Assembly (NCBI RefSeq): GCF_006265175.1
Contig: NZ_VDCQ01000006.1
Coordinates: 68,074 to 132,073, forward strand
DNA length: 64,000 nt
Reading direction: 5' to 3'
Source of the DNA: Paenibacillus hemerocallicola
Lineage (GTDB): Bacteria > Bacillota > Bacilli > Paenibacillales > NBRC-103111
Below, piece after piece: positions 17,000 to 25,016 of the stretch (positions are counted from its first letter, which is position 1; each line of letters opens with the position of its first letter). Both the position numbers and the translations under genes were made by a program. Below the pieces are notes generated by a model. It was not told the DNA's origin. It saw only the letters and a program-made list of their open reading frames with translations, and did not search any database.

Positions 17000-17506
17000 G
17001 TGTTTAACGTCGTATTGGTCGGATTTATGGGGACCGGAAAATCGACTGTGGCGTCCGTCCTCGCGGAACGGCTCGGCTGGAGCAAGATCGATTTGGATAC
17101 CTGTATTGAAGAAGCGGAAGGAAAGACGATTCCCGAAGTGTTCGCCGAAAAGGGAGAGCCTTATTTCCGCGAAGTGGAAACCGCCGCGCTAAGGCGCGAG
17201 CTGGAAGGACGGACCGGCCAAATCGTGGCTACCGGCGGAGGAGCCGTTTTGGCGGAGGAAAACCGCGCAATCATGCTGGACAACGGTCTGGTCGTCGCAT
17301 TGACGGCCGATGCCGAGACGATCATCAGCAGGGTGAAGGACGATCCGAACCGGCCTCTGCTGCGAGGCAATGCCGAGAAATCCGTACCCGAGCTGCTGGA
17401 GAGACGCAAACACGCCTATGATTTTGCCCATGTCCGCATCGATACGTCGGACAAGACGGCAGAGCAAATAGCGGATGCCATTGTCGCGCGGTTGCAGGCG
17501 GATTGA
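17000..17506 (+). CDS. aroK: Shikimate kinase
   Basis: This 168-residue P-loop kinase phosphorylates shikimate in the chorismate pathway. It shows VLVGFMGTGKSTVASVLAE (Walker A), DLDTCIEE (shikimate-binding Asp), FREVE (Arg/Glu contacts), ATGGGAV (the GGGA shikimate loop) and DDPNRPLLRG (lid arginine). Length is typical. The GTG start has GGAAGGGG ten bases upstream. AroA, which uses its product, lies two kilobases downstream beyond unrelated genes, so the two may not share a transcript. Confidence 0.95.
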   Translation: MFNVVLVGFMGTGKSTVASVLAERLGWSKIDLDTCIEEAEGKTIPEVFAEKGEPYFREVETAALRRELEGRTGQIVATGGGAVLAEENRAIMLDNGLVVALTADAETIISRVKDDPNRPLLRGNAEKSVPELLERRKHAYDFAHVRIDTSDKTAEQIADAIVARLQAD

Positions 17507-17708
17507 TCCTTTCAGCGGGCTCCATACGAATGTGTACGGGATGGGACTTTCAAACGATGCAAAAAAGATATCGTCGTAACTCAACGAAAACGATCGATCT
17601 ACCGATACATATTATAGTCAGTGCATCCCGGATTGTGCGTATGTCTGCGGAGCGGCGTAGCGTGTATGTGGGCGTAACGCTTAAGTAAAGGCAAGCTAAT
17701 CTTGCCAT

Positions 17709-17740
17709 CAAAAAAGCCGTAAGGTCATAGCCTTACAGCT
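17709..17740 (-). terminator. Terminator of the rhodanese gene, overlapping its last codons
   Basis: A 10-bp stem AGCTGTAAGG/CCTTACGGCT (one G-U pair) on the minus strand is followed by TTTTT. The stop codon lies inside the stem. Confidence 0.85.
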
Positions 17741-18035
17741 TCTCCCAGGCGAGCATGCCGCCCGACATGTTTTTCAAGCCGGCGAAGCCGAGCGAGTTCA
17801 AATAATCGCAAGCGCGTCCGCTCCGGTTGCCGCTGCGGCATACGAGCACGATTTCGGCAGTACGCTCGATTTCTTCATGCCGTTCGGGAAGCTGGCCCAG
17901 CGGAATGTGCTTGGCGCCGGGGATTATGCCTGAAGCAACCTCCTCGTCCTCGCGCACGTCGATGACGTTTAATCGTTCGCCGCCTGCGAGTCGACGCTTC
18001 ACTTCGGCGGGATCGATCGTGATGATCTCACTCAT
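17733..18035 (-). CDS. Single-domain rhodanese-like protein
   Basis: This 100-residue protein has the rhodanese fold: VIDVREDEEVASGIIPGAKHIPLGQL, then the active-site loop VCRSGNRSG with nucleophile Cys66, and a closing GGMLAWE. Such proteins carry persulfide sulfur in the cytosol and supply it to tRNA thiolation or sulfide detoxification. The CRSGNRS loop is typical of the GlpE/YtwF-type single-domain group. A strong AAGGAGGT site precedes the ATG. No partner sulfurtransferase genes are adjacent. Confidence 0.9.
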   Translation of the reverse strand: MSEIITIDPAEVKRRLAGGERLNVIDVREDEEVASGIIPGAKHIPLGQLPERHEEIERTAEIVLVCRSGNRSGRACDYLNSLGFAGLKNMSGGMLAWEKL

Positions 18036-18159
18036 GAATGGACCTCCTTAAATGGATCAGTAAAAAACGTCGGATCGAGAAATAATCACATCTATCATAG
18101 GAGAACGATAACGGGAAGTCAATTTTCTCCCCGGCTCGGTCTCCAACGGAGGGAGCAGC

Positions 18160-18555
18160 ATGATCTACATCTATGTCGGCATTGCCGGCGTGCTGGGCGC
18201 CTTGTGCCGATATGCCGCAGGCTTGGCGGCCAATCACCTCGCTGCCGCTTTATGGCTTCCCGTCGCCACGCTGCTGTGCAATTATTCCGGCAGCTTCGCG
18301 CTCGGCTGGCTATCCTCCGGCGGAGCGGCGCGCATGCGTTTGTCCGATACCGGACGCATAGCCGTTACGAGCGGTTTTGTCGGATCGTACACTACGTTCT
18401 CCTCGTTCAGCGCGGAAACGGTTCATCTGCTTCAGTCGGGAGAGATCGTCGCAGCTCTTTCATACGTCATGATCAGCCTGTGGGGCGGTCTGCTGCTTGC
18501 GTGGCTGGGCATCAAGATCGGCGAGAGAAAAGCAGCCGAAGGCGGTGTCGTCTAA
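18160..18555 (+). CDS. crcB1: Fluoride channel subunit FluC/CrcB (first copy)
   Basis: This 131-residue, four-helix membrane protein starts MIYIYVGIAGVLGALCRYAAG. It has CNYSGSFALGW in helix 2 and SGFVGSYTTFSSFSAET in helix 3, containing the TTFSSFS polytrack and the Na+ site region. Fluc channels export fluoride as antiparallel dimers. Where two divergent copies are adjacent, as here, they usually form an obligate heterodimer. I looked for a fluoride riboswitch in the 120 bases upstream and found none. The stop codon touches the next start. Confidence 0.93.
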   Translation: MIYIYVGIAGVLGALCRYAAGLAANHLAAALWLPVATLLCNYSGSFALGWLSSGGAARMRLSDTGRIAVTSGFVGSYTTFSSFSAETVHLLQSGEIVAALSYVMISLWGGLLLAWLGIKIGERKAAEGGVV

Positions 18556-18918
18556 ATGTGGATGAACGTTGCCCTGGTCGGGGCCGGAGGCTTTGCAGGC
18601 GCGGTACTCCGGTATTACATCTCCAAAAAGATGGCGGAGCGATTCCAAACCGACTTCCCGTATGGTACACTGACAATTAACCTGACCGGTTCGTTCTTAC
18701 TCGGACTGCTTATCGGGGCCAATCCGGGAGCCGCAGTTCTGCTGCTGGCCGGAACAGGATTTATGGGGGCGTTCACGACCTTTTCCACCTTGAAGCTGGA
18801 AAGCTTGACGCTTGCGAGGAAATCGCTCTTCGGGGCTTTTATCGGATACTTGGGCGCAACCTATACGCTAGGCATTGTACTCGCGTATGTCGGCTATTAC
18901 ATCGGTCGGGCACTGTGA
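18556..18918 (+). CDS. crcB2: Fluoride channel subunit FluC/CrcB (second copy)
   Basis: This 120-residue, four-helix membrane protein has GAGGFAGAVLRYYIS in helix 1, TLTINLTGSFLLGLLIG in helix 2 and GTGFMGAFTTFSTLKLE in helix 3, with the conserved FTTFST track. It starts immediately after the first copy's TAA, so the two subunits should be made together as a dual-topology pair. The charge bias of the two proteins was not computed. Confidence 0.93.
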   Translation: MWMNVALVGAGGFAGAVLRYYISKKMAERFQTDFPYGTLTINLTGSFLLGLLIGANPGAAVLLLAGTGFMGAFTTFSTLKLESLTLARKSLFGAFIGYLGATYTLGIVLAYVGYYIGRAL

Positions 18919-18963
18919 TCAGCCTATATTGCCCTTACATAGCAAAAGGAGAGATGGAGAAAG

Positions 18964-20256
18964 ATGAAAGCGATTGTGAGACAGACGACGGCTTTGAAAG
19001 GGGAAATCAACGCCCTTTCCTCCAAAAACTATACGACTCGTTATATGCTCGTAGGCGCGCTTGCGGACGGCACGAGCACGATCCGTTTCCCGGCCCACAG
19101 CGAAGACAGCGACGCGATGCGCCGTTGCATTCGCGACCTGGGCGCAGAGCTGATCGAGAATGGCGATACGATGACGATACGCGGCTTCGGCCGTCATCCG
19201 CTGCCGGTCAAGGAATTGAACGTAGGCAATGCCGGTGCGGTGCTGCGGTTTCTCATGTCGGTAGCCGCCTTTTGTCCGGAGCTGACGTTCGTCAATACAT
19301 ATCCCGATTCGCTCGGCAAACGTCCGCACGACGATCTGATTACGGCGCTGGGGCAAATGAATGTGGGCGTCGAGCATAACAACGGCAAGCTTCCCATCAC
19401 GATCAAGGGCGGTCATCCGAAGGGAGGACGCATCCAAGTATCGGGCAATGTCAGCTCCCAATATTTGAGCTCCCTGTTGTTCATGACGCCGCTGCTCGAC
19501 GAAGACAGCGAAATCGAAGTGCTGCACGATCTGAAGTCGAAGGTGGTCGTCGGGCAAACGCTTGAAGTAATCGGCCAAGCCGGGATCCGCATAGAGGCAA
19601 GCCCGGATCTTATGCATTATCGGGTGCCCGGGCGGCAACGCTATGAAGCGAAGGAGTACGTCGTCCAAGGCGATTATCCCGGATCGGCGGCCGTGCTGGC
19701 TGCTGCTGCCGTAACGCAATCCGACGTTCGCGTGCTGCGTCTCGAGGAGACGAGCAAGCAAGGCGAACGCGCCGTAATCGATGTGCTCCGCGCAATGAAC
19801 GTACCTTTGACGCACGAGAACGGCATCGTCCATGTGAAAGGCAACGGCAAGCTGAAGGCGGTCGAATTCGACGGCGACCATTTTACCGACGCCGTACTGG
19901 CGATGGTGGCGGCAGCCGTGTTTGCCGAAGGGACTTCGAGATTTTACAATGTGGAAAATTTGCGCTACAAGGAATGCGACCGGATTACCGATTATTTGAA
20001 CGAGCTGCGCAAGGCGGGAGCGGACGTAGAAGAGAAGCAGAGCGAAATTATCGTCCACGGCAAGCCGGAAGGCGTGGAAGGCGGCGTCGAAATCGATGCC
20101 CATTTCGACCATCGCGTCATCATGGCGCTAACCGTCGTCGGACTGCGTTCGAAGCTGGGACTCACGATCAAGGACGCCCATCACGTGGCGAAATCTTACC
20201 CGCAATATTTCGACCATTTGAAATCGATCGGCGCCCAAGTCGAGCTGGTCGACTAA
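18964..20256 (+). CDS. aroA: 3-phosphoshikimate 1-carboxyvinyltransferase (EPSP synthase), divergent type
   Basis: This 430-residue two-domain inside-out barrel has the substrate landmarks of EPSP synthase: RPHDDL, VSGNVSSQYLSSLL, the ENLRYKECDRI motif (Lys/Glu), FDHRVIMAL and AKSYPQYFDHL. The N-terminal loop is SKNYTTR rather than the usual DKSISHR, keeping only Lys21 and Arg26. The phosphate-site loop reads GNAGAVLRF (88-96), so the usual Thr after NAG is Ala92 and the Pro/Leu position is Phe96. This resembles non-class-I, possibly glyphosate-insensitive enzymes. The function is likely chorismate synthesis, although a specialised paralogue is possible. GGAGA-type sites lie upstream. Confidence 0.85.
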   Translation: MKAIVRQTTALKGEINALSSKNYTTRYMLVGALADGTSTIRFPAHSEDSDAMRRCIRDLGAELIENGDTMTIRGFGRHPLPVKELNVGNAGAVLRFLMSVAAFCPELTFVNTYPDSLGKRPHDDLITALGQMNVGVEHNNGKLPITIKGGHPKGGRIQVSGNVSSQYLSSLLFMTPLLDEDSEIEVLHDLKSKVVVGQTLEVIGQAGIRIEASPDLMHYRVPGRQRYEAKEYVVQGDYPGSAAVLAAAAVTQSDVRVLRLEETSKQGERAVIDVLRAMNVPLTHENGIVHVKGNGKLKAVEFDGDHFTDAVLAMVAAAVFAEGTSRFYNVENLRYKECDRITDYLNELRKAGADVEEKQSEIIVHGKPEGVEGGVEIDAHFDHRVIMALTVVGLRSKLGLTIKDAHHVAKSYPQYFDHLKSIGAQVELVD

Positions 20257-20303
20257 GTTGCGCGGTAGCTCCAACTACAACGAAGCGAATGAGATGGTAG
20301 GTA

Positions 20304-21113
20304 ATGACGTTCGTATTGACTCTTGCTAAATATTTGTTTACCTTGTTTCTCATTGTCGGGCTGCTGTTCTCTAGCGGCGTGTTCAGCGTGCTGCTGTATG
20401 CCAAAGTGACGGGCAAAGACATTTTCCTGGAATCTCCCGCCGCGGCAACGGTTCTCGCGGAAGCGGCGAACGGAATGAATGGCAGCGCTCCGGAAGTCAA
20501 GGAACCGGTCAAGCCGAAACCGCCATCGGCCATGATTGACGCTCCAGCTGTGAAACAGCTTCCCGAGCTGCCCCCCGGCTGCGAAATCGTCAGTCTGACG
20601 ATGCTACTCAATTTTTACGGTGTGAACAAGAGCAAGATGGAGCTTGTCGACGAAATGGTCAAAGATCCGACCCCGGCCAAATGGCAGAAGGGCGCAATCG
20701 TCTACTGGGGGAATCCTTACAGCGGCTATGTAGGGGATGTGACGGGCAAGTCTCGCGGCTTCGGCATCTATCATACCGGGCTGTTTCCGACGCTGCAGGC
20801 GAACGTGCCGACGGCGGTCGATTTGACCGGTTCCGAATTCGATGCGATCGAACGGCAAATTGCCGACGGCAAACCCGTCATCGTCTGGACGACGATCGAT
20901 TTTGCCATACCGAAAAAATGGGTGACGTGGGATACGCCGATCGGTCCGATCGAAACGACTTTTATGGAGCATGCCGTCCTGCTCGTCGGGTATGACGAGC
21001 AGCATGTGTATGTGAACGATCCGCTCAGCGGCAAAAAAGCGCACAAGCTGAACAAAGAGCAATTTTTGGCTACTTGGGACGCCATGGGCAAGCAGGCGCT
21101 GTCTTATCGATAA
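20304..21113 (+). CDS. Membrane-anchored C39-like papain-fold protein (YvpB type)
   Basis: This 269-residue protein has an N-terminal membrane segment (about 5-32), a Pro/Lys linker, and a peptidase_C39-like domain. The putative nucleophile Cys93 lies in LPPGCEIVSLTMLLNFYG and His223 in MEHAVLLVGYDEQHVYVNDPLSG. The family is common as secreted or anchored proteins of unknown substrate; it is not linked to a bacteriocin transporter here. The region KWQKGAIVYWGNPYSGYVGD is typical of the YvpB-like subset. It follows aroA by 47 bases and may be co-transcribed. Confidence 0.85.
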   Translation: MTFVLTLAKYLFTLFLIVGLLFSSGVFSVLLYAKVTGKDIFLESPAAATVLAEAANGMNGSAPEVKEPVKPKPPSAMIDAPAVKQLPELPPGCEIVSLTMLLNFYGVNKSKMELVDEMVKDPTPAKWQKGAIVYWGNPYSGYVGDVTGKSRGFGIYHTGLFPTLQANVPTAVDLTGSEFDAIERQIADGKPVIVWTTIDFAIPKKWVTWDTPIGPIETTFMEHAVLLVGYDEQHVYVNDPLSGKKAHKLNKEQFLATWDAMGKQALSYR

Positions 21114-21137
21114 ACTTTTGTCAGGAGGCTGAATGAT

Positions 21138-21563
21138 ATGGGATTTGAAAACCCTTCGCGCGACCAAATCAAGGAGCTGCTTCAGCAAACGAAAACGATT
21201 GCGGTGGTCGGCTTGTCAGACAAACCGGACCGGACGTCCTACATGGTATCCCAGGCGATGCAATCGAAAGGGTATCGGATTATACCGGTCAATCCGAACG
21301 TGGATTCCGTGCTTGGCGAGAAAAGCTACGCATCGCTTGCGGATATCGACGAGCAGGTCGATATCGTCAACGTATTCCGCCGCAGCGAGGATACGGTCCC
21401 GGTTGCGCAGGAAACGCTTCGCATGAAGCACAAACCCAAAGCGTTCTGGCTGCAGCAAGGCATTTTTAACGATCAAGCGGCTTCCCTGGTACAGGCGGAA
21501 GGAATTCAAGCGATCATGGACCGCTGCATCAAAGTAGAGGATTCGATTTTGCTGCCGAAATAA
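21138..21563 (+). CDS. CoA-binding (YccU-type) domain protein
   Basis: This 141-residue single Rossmann-like CoA_binding domain reads TKTIAVVGLSDKPDRTSYMV, GYRIIPVNPNVDSVLGEKSY and IVNVFRRSEDTVPVAQE, and ends with the conserved FWLQQG segment and MDRCIKVE. Its role in the cell is not established. AGGAGG lies nine bases before the ATG, 24 bases after the C39-like gene, which suggests a shared transcript. Confidence 0.88.
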   Translation: MGFENPSRDQIKELLQQTKTIAVVGLSDKPDRTSYMVSQAMQSKGYRIIPVNPNVDSVLGEKSYASLADIDEQVDIVNVFRRSEDTVPVAQETLRMKHKPKAFWLQQGIFNDQAASLVQAEGIQAIMDRCIKVEDSILLPK

Positions 21564-21697
21564 GTAAATGTATTCCAGCGATAAAAATCGAAAAAACCGA
21601 AGACAATAGTAAAGGCTTCAGTGATGGGATGCCGCCAGTTTAAGATGTGGACCCGTTTCTGAAGACTTTCTATTTTCCAAGGGAGGATTCACACTCA

Positions 21698-22351
21698 ATG
21701 TATAATCAACAAAACCCCGCTTTCGGCACTACGTTCGCTGGCTCGGCCCAATTCCGCGGCCAACAGCAACAACAGCAGTACCAACCGGTAGGAATGGTAC
21801 AATCCCAATACTCGCAAAATCAAAACCAATCGAACGCGTGGGCAGGTCAAGCTCAAAACGCCAACAGCTTCCATACGGCAAACTACCGCGGCAACCAAGC
21901 GGGCCATGACAACTACCTCCGTGCCGATTCGCAAAATCCTTCCCAATTCGGCGCCGGCTCGATCGCATCGTCGTATGGCATCACCGGACAACAATACGGC
22001 GGGGCCAATACATTCCAAAACACGAACACCTTCCACTCGGCTAATTACCGCGGCAACCAAACGGGTCATGACGCCTACCTGCGTTCCGACTCGCAAAGCC
22101 CGTCACAATCCGGCATCGGCTTTAGCGGCACGATGCAAAGCCAATATCAACCGCAAACCAACTACCAAATCCAAAATCAAAATCAAAACCAATCGAACGC
22201 GTGGGCAGGTCAAGCCCAAAATGCCAACAGCTTCCATACGGCCAACTATCGGGGCAACCAAGCGGGCCACGATAGCTATCTGCGCGCCGATTCCACTCAA
22301 CCCAGCTCCTCGTTCTCCGGCATCTCCGGAAACAGCGGCTATCGTTTCTAA
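21698..22351 (+). CDS. Gln/Asn-rich repeat protein, probable spore-coat-associated
   Basis: This is a 217-residue low-complexity protein without signal or membrane segment. Three copies of a module, SFHTANYRGNQAGHDNYLRA and close variants, lie near residues 57-80, 111-135 and 178-202. Gln/Asn-rich tracts (for example QQQQQQYQP) separate them. The first and third copies also repeat at DNA level over about 100 bases. Composition and the two CotF-type genes that follow suggest a spore surface component, which is inference. The ATG at 21698 has GGGAGG eleven bases upstream; an open frame before it is unsupported. Confidence 0.7.
   Translation: MYNQQNPAFGTTFAGSAQFRGQQQQQQYQPVGMVQSQYSQNQNQSNAWAGQAQNANSFHTANYRGNQAGHDNYLRADSQNPSQFGAGSIASSYGITGQQYGGANTFQNTNTFHSANYRGNQTGHDAYLRSDSQSPSQSGIGFSGTMQSQYQPQTNYQIQNQNQNQSNAWAGQAQNANSFHTANYRGNQAGHDSYLRADSTQPSSSFSGISGNSGYRF
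21815..22294 (+). repeat. Intragenic tandem modules in the coat-like gene
   Basis: Copies at about 21815-21942 and 22178-22294 are nearly identical in DNA, with mostly synonymous changes. A shorter third copy lies at about 22016-22100. Copy number may vary between strains. Confidence 0.8.
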
Positions 22352-22360
22352 GCTATGCGG

Positions 22361-22386
22361 GCGGACCGATTGGTCCGCTCTTCTCT
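22361..22386 (+). terminator. Possible weak terminator after the coat-like gene
   Basis: The 7-bp perfect stem GCGGACC/GGTCCGC with a GATT loop is followed by a pyrimidine-rich but broken T tract. Confidence 0.5.
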
Positions 22387-22419
22387 CATATCGACTTTGG
22401 AACGGAGGCTAACGACACG

Positions 22420-22647
22420 ATGCAAACGCAGCAGCAGAACACGAATATGACGGCCGACCGCAATTTGCTATCGGATAAGGAATTGCACTATTTGAAAGAC
22501 TTCTTGTCTTGGGAGCTGCTGGCCGTGAAGAAATGCAAGGATGCCGCGGACGCCTGCACCGATCCGCAAATCCGCCAGCTGATTGAGCAGACGGGGCAAA
22601 AGCATATCGCCCACTATGATTCGATACTAGCGTCTCTGCAAGGTTAA
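22420..22647 (+). CDS. Small CotF-like spore coat protein
   Basis: This 75-residue helical protein has a Gln-rich start and a ferritin-like pair of helices: LSDKELHYLKDFLSWELLAVK and TDPQIRQLIEQTGQKHIAHY. This helical pair matches the CotF/YhcQ-type coat family, which forms bundles in the spore coat. It is shorter than CotF and may act with the 111-residue protein just downstream. GGAGG precedes the ATG by eleven bases. Confidence 0.75.
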   Translation: MQTQQQNTNMTADRNLLSDKELHYLKDFLSWELLAVKKCKDAADACTDPQIRQLIEQTGQKHIAHYDSILASLQG

Positions 22648-22671
22648 ATACAAGCGAAGGAAGGGATCGAC

Positions 22672-23007
22672 ATGGCGACCCAAATCGCGGTACCCCAATC
22701 CGGTCAGCTGCCTCAGGTCAAGGGGCCGGAGTTCAACGATCGCGACCGGATCAACGACATCCTATCGTATGAAAAATATTTGACGTCCGGCTATAATACC
22801 GGCCTGAACGAAATGCAAAATCCGCAGCTGCGCCAAAAAATCGGCGCCATTTTGCAGGATGCGCACCTTGCCCAATTTCAGCTGTTCGATTTGATGTTCC
22901 AGAAGGGCTGGTACAAAATGAAAGCCGCGGAAACACAGGAGATCACTCAGGCGCATCAGCAATTCACGGATTATAAAACGCAATTTCCGGCGTTTACGTA
23001 CCACTGA
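22672..23007 (+). CDS. CotF-family spore coat protein
   Basis: This 111-residue protein has the CotF domain: NDRDRINDILSYEKYLTSGY, GLNEMQNPQLRQKIGAIL, then an AHLAQFQLFDLMFQKGWYKM helix, and a closing segment with AETQEITQAHQQF. Coat proteins of this type are made in the mother cell. It lies 24 bases behind the smaller CotF-like gene, so the two probably form one transcript ending at the hairpin downstream. Confidence 0.88.
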   Translation: MATQIAVPQSGQLPQVKGPEFNDRDRINDILSYEKYLTSGYNTGLNEMQNPQLRQKIGAILQDAHLAQFQLFDLMFQKGWYKMKAAETQEITQAHQQFTDYKTQFPAFTYH

Positions 23008-23015
23008 AGACGTTT

Positions 23016-23051
23016 CGCCCTGTCCGGGAGCGGACAGGGCGATTTCGTTTT
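23016..23051 (+). terminator. Terminator of the coat gene pair
   Basis: The perfect 11-bp stem CGCCCTGTCCG/CGGACAGGGCG with a GGAG loop is followed by an ATTTCGTTTT tail. Confidence 0.8.
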
Positions 23052-23076
23052 GACAAAATAAGGTGGAGGCTTTACG

Positions 23077-23106
23077 ATGGATGAGATAAGGGGGGAAGAG
23101 GTTTGA
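23077..23106 (+). CDS. Possible 9-codon leader peptide before the PTS permease gene
   Basis: An ATG with AAGGTGGAGG well placed upstream opens a frame MDEIRGEEV that ends in TGA at 23104-23106, overlapping the TTG start of the permease (TTGA). The arrangement would couple permease translation to the short frame. Whether it is translated cannot be told from sequence alone. Confidence 0.35.
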   Translation: MDEIRGEEV

Positions 23107-25016
23107 ACTGGACGGGCAATTTGCAGCAATTTGGCCGATCGCTCATGATTCCGACAATAGCGCTGCCCGCGGCAGCCATTTTGCTTTTTCTGGGCAATTT
23201 GCCGTGGTATTGGATCGGCATGGAGCCATTCGGCGAAATATTGAATTATACGGGCACCGCGATTTTCACTTACTTGCCCTTCCTTTTCTCGATCGGCGTA
23301 GCGCTTGGGTTGACGCAAAACGCGGGGATTGCCGGAATGGCCGCTCTGCTCGGCTATTTTATTTTCTTTTCGTTAACGAAAACCTATATGGGCACCTTTT
23401 TCGAGCTGGGAGTTGCCGGAGGCGTGCTGCTCGGCGTGCTGGCCGCGTTTTCTTACCATCGGTTCAAATCGATTCGACTGCCGGAGTACATACAGTTTTT
23501 CGGCGGGCCGCGTTTCGTGCCGCTGTTTATGAGCTTTGCCTCGATTTTGTTTTCGACGATCGTCATTCAGGTCGGACCAACCGTCAAATCGGTCATGGAC
23601 CGGTTCGGCGAATGGATTTTGACGCACGGCGAAGTCGGGACCTTCGTCTATGGCGTAGCTTACCGGCTGTTGGTGCCTTTCGGCCTTCATCATATATTGA
23701 ACAACGTAGTCTGGTTCCAGATCGGGCCCTACATGCGCGAGGACGGCCATGTCGTGTATGGCGACCTGCCCCGATTCTTTGCCGGCGATCCGGATGCCGG
23801 CATATTTATGGCCGGCTTGTATCCGATCATGATGTTCGCCCTTCCCGCCGTCGCCTTCGCGATCATTCACGAAGCCCGTGAAGACTTGAAGCCGAAGGTG
23901 AAGGCAACCTTCCTGACGGCCGCGCTCGCTTCGTTTCTAACGGGCGTTACCGAGCCTATCGAATTCGCTTTCCTCTTCGTGGCGCCGTACTTGTTCGTCG
24001 TACATGCGCTGTTGTCCGGAGTAGCGATGTGGATCGCGTATGAAATGGATATCCATCACGGCTTCTCGTTCTCGGCCGGCGCAATCGACTATGTCATCAA
24101 CGAGCATCTGGCTACGAACGGGCTGCTGCTTCTGCCGATCGGCCTAGTTTTCGCCGCCGTCTATTACGTACTGTTCCGTTGGGCGATCCGTCGGTTTCAG
24201 CTTCCTACGCCCGGGCGCGAGGAAGGCTCTTCGCTCGAGGAATGGGCCGGCGACGTCCGATACAGGGCGCCGCTCATTTTGCAGGCGCTGGGCGGCAAAA
24301 ACAATGTCAATCAGATCGAAGCATGCATTACCCGCCTTAGACTTACGCTTGCGAACGACAAACAGATGGATATCAATGCGTTGAAACATTTGGGGGCGGC
24401 CGGGGTGATCCGGCTTGGGGGAGGCAATGTGCAGGTGGTTTTCGGGACGTTTTCCGAGCTCATCCGGGAAGAGATCGTTAGAGTGATGCAGAAAGAAATC
24501 ATTCAGGTGCATTTCCATGCGCCGGTGCAAGGAAACATGATTCCGATCGAGGAAGTGCCCGACGCCATATTCGCCCAGAAGATCGTCGGCAACGGAGTAG
24601 CCTTTTACCCGGAGCGAGGGGAGCTGCTTGCTCCCGTATCGGGTAAAGTGGTGCACGTTCATCCGTCCATGCATGCGATAGGCTTGAAAACAGAGGAAGG
24701 GCTCGAGGTGCTGCTGCATATCGGCATCGATACGTCCCAATTGACGGGGAAATGGTTTAACGCCGCCGTGAAGGAAGGCGACGATGTCGCCGTAGGGCAG
24801 CTGCTCATCCGGTTCGATCTGCAAAAAATCAAGAAACATGCCAAATCGTTGGCTACCCCGATGGTTATTACGAATCCGAACGCGGTCAAATCGTGGGCAT
24901 TCGCTCCGTTTTCGCATGTCAAGAAAGGTCAAGCGTCCGTCATGTCGGTCATCATGAAGGAACCGGGCGACGGCCAGGACGCCAAGCTCTCGGGAGGTGA
25001 CCCGTCACATGGTTAA
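23103..25016 (+). CDS. PTS sugar transporter, fused EIICBA (glucose/N-acetylglucosamine family)
   Basis: This is a 637-residue permease. The EIIC domain (about 1-370, ten or so membrane segments) has LPEYIQFFGGPRFVPLF and TGVTEPIEFAFLF. EIIB (about 385-460) has the phosphorylated Cys408 in NQIEACITRLRLTL. EIIA (about 490-620) has His539 in VLLHIGIDT. It imports and phosphorylates a hexose; glucose and N-acetylglucosamine cannot be separated by eye. The TTG start overlaps the stop of a short leader frame. Its end overlaps ptsI by eight bases. No ptsH lies between them, although glucose-type clusters usually carry one. Confidence 0.92.
   Translation: MNWTGNLQQFGRSLMIPTIALPAAAILLFLGNLPWYWIGMEPFGEILNYTGTAIFTYLPFLFSIGVALGLTQNAGIAGMAALLGYFIFFSLTKTYMGTFFELGVAGGVLLGVLAAFSYHRFKSIRLPEYIQFFGGPRFVPLFMSFASILFSTIVIQVGPTVKSVMDRFGEWILTHGEVGTFVYGVAYRLLVPFGLHHILNNVVWFQIGPYMREDGHVVYGDLPRFFAGDPDAGIFMAGLYPIMMFALPAVAFAIIHEAREDLKPKVKATFLTAALASFLTGVTEPIEFAFLFVAPYLFVVHALLSGVAMWIAYEMDIHHGFSFSAGAIDYVINEHLATNGLLLLPIGLVFAAVYYVLFRWAIRRFQLPTPGREEGSSLEEWAGDVRYRAPLILQALGGKNNVNQIEACITRLRLTLANDKQMDINALKHLGAAGVIRLGGGNVQVVFGTFSELIREEIVRVMQKEIIQVHFHAPVQGNMIPIEEVPDAIFAQKIVGNGVAFYPERGELLAPVSGKVVHVHPSMHAIGLKTEEGLEVLLHIGIDTSQLTGKWFNAAVKEGDDVAVGQLLIRFDLQKIKKHAKSLATPMVITNPNAVKSWAFAPFSHVKKGQASVMSVIMKEPGDGQDAKLSGGDPSHG

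Noticed and set aside
17503-17688. 61-codon plus-strand frame after aroK
   Set aside because: It overlaps the aroK end, has no ribosome site and no family resemblance. The region is better read as noncoding.
18036-18159. Possible fluoride riboswitch before the FluC/CrcB pair
   Set aside because: I looked for the conserved GGNGATGG and downstream pseudoknot sequences and found neither. Only a simple ribosome site is present.
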